Positions 57,308 to 64,000 of a DNA stretch of 64,000 nucleotides are shown here, piece after piece; the stretch's first letter is position 1, and every line of letters begins with the position of its first letter. Origin of the DNA: Pseudoneurospora amorphoporcata (lineage: Eukaryota > Ascomycota > Sordariomycetes > Sordariales > Sordariaceae); the NCBI GenBank assembly GCA_033297205.1, contig MU859156.1, positions 62,001 to 126,000 of the forward strand, read 5' to 3'. The translations under genes and the position numbers were made by a program. A model generated the notes under the pieces. It was given only the letters and a program-made list of their open reading frames with translations. It was not told the DNA's origin and searched no databases.

Positions 57308-59486
57308 GTTGAATGTCGAGGGGTGTTTTTTGGTGGGTTGTTGTGGTGTATGCCCGTACAGAAATCGTACCCGAGTTCGGTTTATCGTGGTATCGGACTC
57401 CCAACAACCATGGCCGTCACACAACGAAAGGGGACAGCAAACAGACAAAAAATATGATGGTAAAGCAGAGCAACTGACGGGGTTCCAAAACTCTCGAAAA
57501 ACAAGAGGTAAACGTGCCGATAGTGGAAAATGAATGACAAAACTCTAGGTATATGTAAGCAGATAGGCCAAATCAATAGATGTTCACCGAGATGAAATGT
57601 CAACAACGACAAGGCCAAGAAAACATGGCAAATGGGGGGCAACGGCGAGTACCTGAAAACATAGCCAAAAGGCTGCGAGTCGAAAGTACCTGCCATCCAC
57701 ATCCTACCCCGGTGATCCTATGGTGGCGGCATGGACGAAACGAGTTTGTATGGTGAAGCTTGGGCCTGGACTTTAACACTAACAATTAAGTCATGGGCCA
57801 GTCCAATGGATTAACAGTGATGGAGATAAAGATGCGGGTACAGGGGAGAACTAACGACGGGAGTGCAGGTTCTTAGCATGTGATGCACAGATGGCGGTCA
57901 TCTGCCTAGTTGATAGCATCAGAGGGCATCAATGAGTGGTCAGCTCTTTTCGAACTTGATCCCTCCCATTGTCCCTTACCAACTGGAACCCTCCAATTCT
58001 TTTCTGTTAACCAGTAGTAAGGCAGCTGCAACTGTCCAAGCGAGGCCTAACCCCGCGCTGCACGACATCACAGTTACCCGTTCCTGGAAGTTGGGCAGCT
58101 TTTGATATTGGACCATGTTGTTAGTCATTCTTACGGTGAGGTTGCCATGTCTCGGGCGGCATGCAAGAACCCCTGGCAGGTCGATTGTGCATGGAAGCTG
58201 AGTTAAAGTCGTGGCATTCCCAACACATCTTCTTGAATCTTCTTCAACAGAATAACAAGTGGAAGTATGTAGCCAGAGGTCGGGCTGATGAAAGCTGGGC
58301 CACGCCATGAGTGGAAAAGCTGGGGGCTTTTTCTTTTGTTTTGGCAGCCCTTTTTGCCCCTCAGCCCTTTCCCAACAGTTTAGCTGTCAGCCCACTTTGT
58401 AACATGTCGAGGCTGTGACGTGAGGTTCAGCGTTAAGAGGGGACTCAATGACGGGGAGTCGAGATATAGAAGACACCGTTCTTTCTGCAACCTGCAGAAC
58501 TGTGCAGTATGGGATGAAAAATAGCGTGCATTTGCGCATCTTTGGTCCAGTCGCAAGTTGTTGGCACTCCCGTCAGCGTGGCCGGCCCGTAGAGATGCCG
58601 CCCAGGCCATCCATTTAAGGCCTCCATCAGTCCTCTTGTTCGAAGCAATTCAGGTGTTTGAGAGCAAGGGTCATCATCGAAGAGACCGGAATGCCAATGG
58701 GCTTGGACGGGGCCGCAATTGGGGAGCTTCTGGTCAGTCGGTCGTGTGCCTTCTCCGGACGCCGTGTAGGTCCTCGGTGGTTGGAGACGATTGCCTCTGT
58801 CGGGAAAAAGCACGGTGACATGGCCAATCTCTTATTCGTTGCCCCTCGCTGTCGATACTGGTGGTGATGTTGACCGGAATGTTGATGCTTGAGTGTTTGG
58901 GTGCTGTTGTGTTTGACCATAGATGCGGCGAAGAGATTATTGGTGGCATGAAAGAGGGCTGAAGAAGTATGCCCCCTCAATGCCCTGAAAATGGCGGGGC
59001 AGCTACAGGCCAAGCAGGGCTGGCTGGCAGGTCAGCTCCCGATGCCCCTTGGCGGTCCATTGCGACTGCACAGCTGCATTGGCATGAGGTGCCCTGCTTG
59101 AGACACCGAACTGAACCTAACCTCTAGGTCGTCGTGCCGCCGGCTTGATTCCTTCGTTTGCGCTTGGGATATACTAGATAGTTACCTCTAGGTGCCTTTC
59201 ATCAATCCAGAAAACGATTCCAAGGTCGCCGGATTTGCAATCGCTGGTGTCAGTCCTCAGCCCCCCTTTTGCTTGAGTCCATCCCCACCGCCGCCTGCTT
59301 CGGCTACTCCCGCCCACTGAACATCATCAAAATAAGCGAATAGCGAGAGGACAAGTCAACAATCCTCTGCCGCCTGTTCTTGTCTCCTCGAGCTCTCAAT
59401 TGCTGGGCAACTTGCGCAAATCAATAATAGCACGCCGACGATATCCAAGCAACAACCCGACTCCCAAACACACTCACACCTCCGCA
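57308..59486. other. Divergent promoter region between lipase and gna1
   Basis: About 2.2 kb. Frames around 58380-59010 are open on both strands but none looks like a protein. A CA-rich leader precedes the gna1 start. Confidence 0.5.
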
Positions 59487-60094
59487 ATGGCCGCCCAAAA
59501 AGAACTATTCTCTGCCGATCTCCTCTCGCCCGAGGTGCAATCGGCCCTGCCCGAGGGCTACAAGCTGCGCGCGCTTCGCCCGTCCGACTATGATACCGAG
59601 TTCCTCGACTGCCTCCGCGTCCTGACCACAGTAGGCGACATCACAAAGGAGCAGTTCCAGGACCGTTACAACTGGATCTCGCGGCAGGACGGTGGCTACT
59701 TTATCCTCGTCATCGAGGACACCAACAGCAGCCCACCCAGAGTGGTCGGCACCGGCGCGCTGTTGGTTGAGCGCAAGTTGTGAGTTGTCCCCTAGCAGAA
59801 ACATTGCCCTGAGCACAGGCTGACATATGTTCCCTCCCGCCCCAAAAAAACAGCATCCACAATCTCGGGTCAGTCGGACATATCGAGGACATCGCCATCG
59901 CCAAGGATCAGCAGGGCAAGAAGCTGGGTCTCCGCATGATCCAGGCCCTGGACTTCATTGCCGAGAAGACGGGCTGCTACAAGACCATTCTCGACTGCAG
60001 CGAAGCCAACGAGGGCTTCTACGTCAAGTGCGGCTTCAAGAGGGCGGGTCTGCAAATGGCACATTACTATCAGAGCACAAAGAGCAAAGCTTAG
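59487..60094 (+). CDS. gna1: Glucosamine-6-phosphate N-acetyltransferase
   Basis: Exons 59487-59779 and 59854-60094, phase 2, 177 aa, close to the yeast enzyme (about 159 aa). The 74-nt intron has a GTGAGT donor and a GCTGAC branch. The GNAT fold shows LRVLTTVGDITKEQF, the conserved GHIEDIAIAKDQQGKKLG with the acetyl-CoA loop (QQGKKLG), and the C-terminal GCYKTILDCSEAN with FYVKCGFKRAG. It transfers acetyl from acetyl-CoA to glucosamine-6-phosphate, the step before UDP-GlcNAc and thus chitin, N-glycans and GPI anchors. Cytosolic. The junction gives VERKFIHNLG, as expected for the family. Confidence 0.93.
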
Positions 60095-62032
60095 GATGCT
60101 CTTACCTTCTGAAACTCGAAATGGATATATGTATTTTTCCTACCAACTCGACTCTCTGACTGCATCGGATGCGGTTTGGAGGGTGATCCGTTCGTGGCCG
60201 CCCGTGTGTCGAAGCCTCCTTCGGCTGTACTGGGATCCGGCACAAACAACGCTGGCTGATGACGCCATCCGACTCCGAGACATGCTGAAGACTTGATCCG
60301 TCGCTATCTTGACGATGACATAGGTAGTAACTTTTGAAATCTCCAAGGGGATCACATTACGTCCACATTACCCGCTCGTGCAAGGCCTCTTGTTTCCACG
60401 GACAACGTACAAGTAGGTGGTGGTGGGTGAAGTTGAGCACATGGCAGCTGTCCTCTTAAACAGTTAATCGAACATCCGTTATTTGGCACATTGGGCGACA
60501 GGTTAGCAATTCCCAGATTTTGGCCTACAAACAACAGTAACAGCACCTTTGAATTCCCGTTTGGGATGTGAGGCCCTTTTATTACGTACCTACCTACCCA
60601 TAGTCCCCCTTTGTGGATGGATTGCAACCAGAATTGTCTCTTCATTTCGGATGTGCCCCTGGTTTGTAGGCGGTGTTCCTGGATTCCATTCTCACAGACG
60701 GCTTCATCCAGGGCTCCATGCCAGGGAACGCGATCCGGCTGGTCAGTGCACCAACCTTGCCTGCTTGCATACTGTAGGTACCTTCGTAGACTTGGGTCAG
60801 CAGACCTGGACTCGCTGGACCGAACGGAGCCACTTGGAACACTTGGAAGGCCGCCTCCAGTGGACCATCGTCCATTCCAAGCATTTCTTGGCAAATACCC
60901 CAAGGACCGCCGACCCGGCTTCTCTCCCTGGCCGACCAAACACCATGCTTTAGCCAAATTTCGAGATCGTCATACCCCTTGGGCTTTCTCCACTTCTGCA
61001 TCTTTCACCGTCAGTCAATCATCTGACATGTGAATCTCGGAGCCGACCACAACGTCGCCAATCCAGTCCAAAGAACCCGCCCAAACAGGCCAATCCCCGG
61101 TGGTTATAGTGGCTGCTAATAAGCTTTCTTGGATCCGGATTCCTTCTCGATCATTTCTCCAAAAAAAAACATGCTTGCCAAATCCACTCGCTTCTCTCCG
61201 CGCTAGAAGCCTCCAATTCTTCCAGTTCCAAGCATCATTCATCAGCTGGCTGCTATGCAAGCCGGCTGTGTAATGCTTGGTCAAGTTCCCCATCATCGTA
61301 CATCTCTTTGTAATCTAGGGAACAATCCCAACTCTGCCGGCTATGTCAATGGTACGTCTCGAGTGAGGTATCACAAGGCTTACCACACACTGAGATGGTG
61401 TGTGCATTGTCTCGGCGTCCAGTGTCCGGGTGACGCCTGGTCTGCTCTGGTTTGCTGGTGGATCTATCCGGGCCTCCCAGGAAGGGGAAAACGGGATCTC
61501 CCCGATGGACCATCTCATTAGACCGGGGATGTCCCTTTCGGCATCGTACCCTATGAGGGAGACACACACCCACCACGGGACCACCTCCCTGCTTTGGTCG
61601 TTATGGGTGCGCTGACCCTGTTACCGTCCTGGTAATAATGTCGAGCCATTCTAGTGTCTCGCCCTCTTTTTACCCCACACTGGCCGACTTCCAGAATCCG
61701 GTATAATAACTCATCTGTTTCCCCCCGTGTGTCTGGTCGGCTGACTAGACTTTCTTTGTTCAGAATCTTTTTCCATCTCATACTAGTCTTGCAAACCATC
61801 GCTCAGTGAAGAGTCATATACCATTCACCAATCCTTATATAATCCGAACTCACACATACCCGGCCGGCATTTGACACCTGCCAGCACATCGAGCACATAT
61901 AAGAGCACATCGGATATCCCCAACTGTCCGTCCACACGCACACACGCAAGCAAACTGCAAGCGAGTGTCTCAACCCTTGATCGAAGCGACAGCATCAGTC
62001 TCCTATAAAAGAAGCACATTCCATCAGTCAAA
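60095..62032. other. Intergenic, nothing recognised
   Basis: About 1.9 kb. Frames of 120-200 aa near 60350-61030 overlap on both strands in several phases and lack domains. The part from 61800 on looks like promoter and leader of the next transcript (TATATAATC at about 61836). Confidence 0.45.
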
Positions 62033-62292
62033 ATGGGCGAAGATCTTCACGCTTCCATCACCCGCGTGCGCCTCGCTCTTCTTCAATCTCAGTTAGTTTA
62101 CCCATCTTCACCATCTACAAACCATTCTGTTCCACCCAACTTACACCAAAATCACTTAGGGTTCGCGAGCATCCCGGTACTTTGCCCGTTCGCCGCCGCA
62201 GAAGAAGCATCTCTACGGCCGTTGCCTACGCCGGATCCAAGGACGGAGTTCCTCTTTTCGCCAAGCAGAGGGTTGTTCGCGTTGCTCTCTAA
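62033..62292 (+). CDS. Possible spliced small ORF upstream of the hydrolase gene
   Basis: ATG 62033 in good context (CAAAATGG) opens MGEDLHASITRVRLALLQS. Splicing a 68-nt intron (62092-62159; donor GTTAGT, acceptor CACTTAG) continues as QVREHPGTLPVRRRRS and ends at TAA 62290, giving 63 aa. Unspliced, the frame runs past the start of the next gene to 62530 in a different frame. It may be an upstream ORF in the leader of the hydrolase transcript or a separate small gene. No family recognised. Confidence 0.35.
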
Positions 62293-62390
62293 GGAGGCTT
62301 CATTCCATTCATCTCTTTTGATTACTTCTTGCTCTCTTTCGGCATTTCTTTCTCTTTTGCATACATCCTATTTGGCGGTCTTCATCCAAC

Positions 62391-64000
62391 ATGGCTCCAC
62401 ATCAGGTCGACAATGGTCGGCAGCAGCAGGAGCAGCAGAAGCAGGGTTCTTCTTCGGCGGGAGGTGGCGGCGGGTTGGGTGGACTGGGCAAAACTCCCAG
62501 AAACTGGCTCATGGGCAACGGGGCGTTTGAGGCGAGGATGCCTCATCATGAGGGGATCAAGGCACTGTGGGAGACCAAGTGGAAGTTCCCAGTAAGTTTC
62601 CTCTGTGCCATTCGGTTTTCGGCTTCATGATTTTCGTGTTTTACTACAATTCCTTTGCTTTTTCGGTACGGGATCAAAAAGGGATCATTCATCATCATAG
62701 CAAGGGAGAAGGGGGGTGAGGGGGAAAAGGAAACAGTACCATCATCACCTTAATGCCAATTCAATTCTGGGTTTGAGTCATCACTTAGCTGCTTCTTTCG
62801 TCCATATCTCACCGCAGCACAATGATTTTCGGCGTCTTCCTTCTTTCCGCCATTGCCAAAACAAGCGACCCAACCAAGCAATCTTTTCAACCAAGTCAAC
62901 ACCTTGAACACGATGCTAAACTCACCTGCGCACCTCTATCTAGTGCTCCAAATCCCTCTACCCCTTCCACGACGGTCTCTACGAGGACTTTGCTCCCTCC
63001 TTCGACGCCCTCATCAAGGCCAACCTCAACGACATGACCTCCCCCGAGTGGACCAGAACCTTCCTCTCCACAGGCGTAGCCGAACAGCTCATTTCCGAGG
63101 GCGACAAAATCGTGGCCAACCACGACCAGCTTCCCCGCATCGAGGCATCCAAGAGAGATAAACTGCGCGAGCAAGCCTCCGCGCTCTACCTCCGCGCCTG
63201 CTGCATTTACAGAATTGCCCGGTTCCCCTACATCACCTCCTTCCCCACAGTCAACGACCAGGAGAAATGGAATGCCTGGGAGAAGCAGAAGGAGGTTTAC
63301 CTGAAGGCAGGAAAGTTGTGGGAGGACACTCCCCTGCAGGAAATCAACGTCCCCTTCGTCAAGAGAAAGGGGGAGGCACAGGGCGAGAAGAAGGAAAGTA
63401 TTCCCGTCTACGTCCGTCTTCCGGCCGGCTGTCGCGGAGACGATGGCTGTCCTGTCGTCATCCTCATGACCGGTCTCGACGGGTACCGCCCCGACAACAC
63501 GGTCCGGTGCAACGAGTTTTTGTCTCGCGGATGGGCCGTCGTGGTGGTGGAGATCCCGGGCACGGCAGATTGTCCTGCTGACTCCGCGGACCCGGAGAGC
63601 CCCGACAGGCTGTGGGACAGTCTGTTGCAGTGGATGGACACTTACAACCAGGAACCACAGCCAACCCGGGAGGAGGGGTCGATCAAGACGTTTGATATGA
63701 AGAGGGTCATGGTCTGGGGACTGAGCGCGGGCGGGTATTATGCGGTGAGGATCGCGCATACGCATGCTCGTGAACTGGCGGGCGTGGTGGCGCAGGGGGC
63801 GGGGGTGCATTATTTTTATGATCAGAAGTGGTTGGAGATGGTGGATGGGCATGAGTATCCTGCCCAGTGAGTCTTCTTTTCCGTTTCCGTTTTCCTTTCC
63901 CTTTCCCTTTCCCTTTCCCTTTCCCTTTCCCTTTCCCTTTCCCAGAATGAGTGGGATCTCTTTGAGCCAGTGGCTAACAGAGAGCGCGTGATAACAGACT
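62391..64000 (+). CDS. pkh-1: Ayg1-type polyketide-shortening hydrolase, 5' part
   Basis: Exon 1 is 62391-62591, exon 2 is 62944-63866, and a third exon probably starts at 63998 at the window edge, so the gene is cut here. The first intron is 352 nt with a GCTAAAC branch; the junction gives LWETKWKFPCSKSLYPFHDG, the typical start of Ayg1/Yg1 hydrolases. Exon 2 has the helical lid region and the alpha/beta-hydrolase core: VVILMTGLDGYRPD (oxyanion loop), GWAVVVVEIPGTADCP, and nucleophile elbow WGLSAGGYYAV. The catalytic Asp and His lie beyond the window. These enzymes shorten a heptaketide to tetrahydroxynaphthalene in DHN-melanin synthesis; N. crassa pkh-1 acts in ascospore and peridium pigment (recalled). 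The N-terminal Gln/Gly-rich stretch is unusual for the family. Confidence 0.85.
63891..63943. repeat. (CTTTCC)n hexanucleotide repeat in an intron
   Basis: About nine units just after the GTGAGT donor at 63867. It forms the pyrimidine-rich body of the second intron of the hydrolase gene. Confidence 0.9.

Noticed and set aside
60352..60957. 201-aa minus-strand frame downstream of gna1
   Set aside because: Begins at TTG, and three other frames are open over the same bases on both strands, so it looks like chance in a GC-rich region.

Overview
The window is nuclear DNA of a filamentous ascomycete, most likely Neurospora or a very close Sordariaceae relative. Genes are monocistronic and well spaced. 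Short introns of about 50-90 nt have GTAAGT-like donors, CTAAC/CTGAC branch sites and YAG acceptors. Coding sequence is rich in Ser/Thr/Pro/Gln low-complexity stretches. The gene content fits: an Ssk1-type response regulator (rrg-1), an intracellular GH43 xylosidase (gh43-2), GNA1 and an Ayg1-type polyketide hydrolase (pkh-1) occur here in an order that matches N. crassa loci as I remember them (NCU01895, NCU01900, NCU01903; from memory, not checked). Two runs of ten N and nearby homopolymers show this is a draft assembly.

Layout. 1-12 kb: a putative membrane-anchored regulator with half of a zinc cluster (+), the tRNA adenosine deaminase subunit Tad2 (+), and a PTP-family phosphatase (-) convergent with tad2. 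12-24 kb: sparse; it holds an assembly gap flanked by a duplicated low-quality overlap, weak gene candidates on the minus strand (one a spliced 80-aa Cys-rich protein), and a clear three-exon, four-helix membrane protein at 18.7-19.3 kb. 24-30 kb: an uncharacterised three-exon gene (+) and mitoribosomal protein mS45 (-). 30-40 kb: rrg-1 (-) diverges from an unusual gene (+) that joins a nucleoporin-like FG-repeat N-terminus to a HerA/FtsK-like P-loop ATPase; a TA-flanked MITE lies between them. 41-46 kb: a CCDC97-domain protein (+) convergent with a DUF6590 protein (-). 48-51 kb: a secreted-type single-pass membrane protein (-) with a Cys-rich ectodomain, a 24-nt micro-exon and a C-terminal PPxY motif. 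52-57 kb: gh43-2 (+) with two XLR-1-like promoter sites, convergent with a 1195-aa class 3 lipase (-). 59-64 kb: gna1 (+) and the 5' part of the melanin-pathway hydrolase (+), the latter preceded by a spliced small ORF and cut by the window end.

The genes do not form one cluster. They cover stress signalling (rrg-1), hemicellulose use (gh43-2), cell-wall amino sugar supply (gna1), ascospore/peridium pigment (pkh-1) and translation (tad2, mS45). All CDS spans below run from start to stop and include introns; exon borders are in the text. Starts were moved to the first in-frame ATG wherever a longer open frame began at GTG or TTG.
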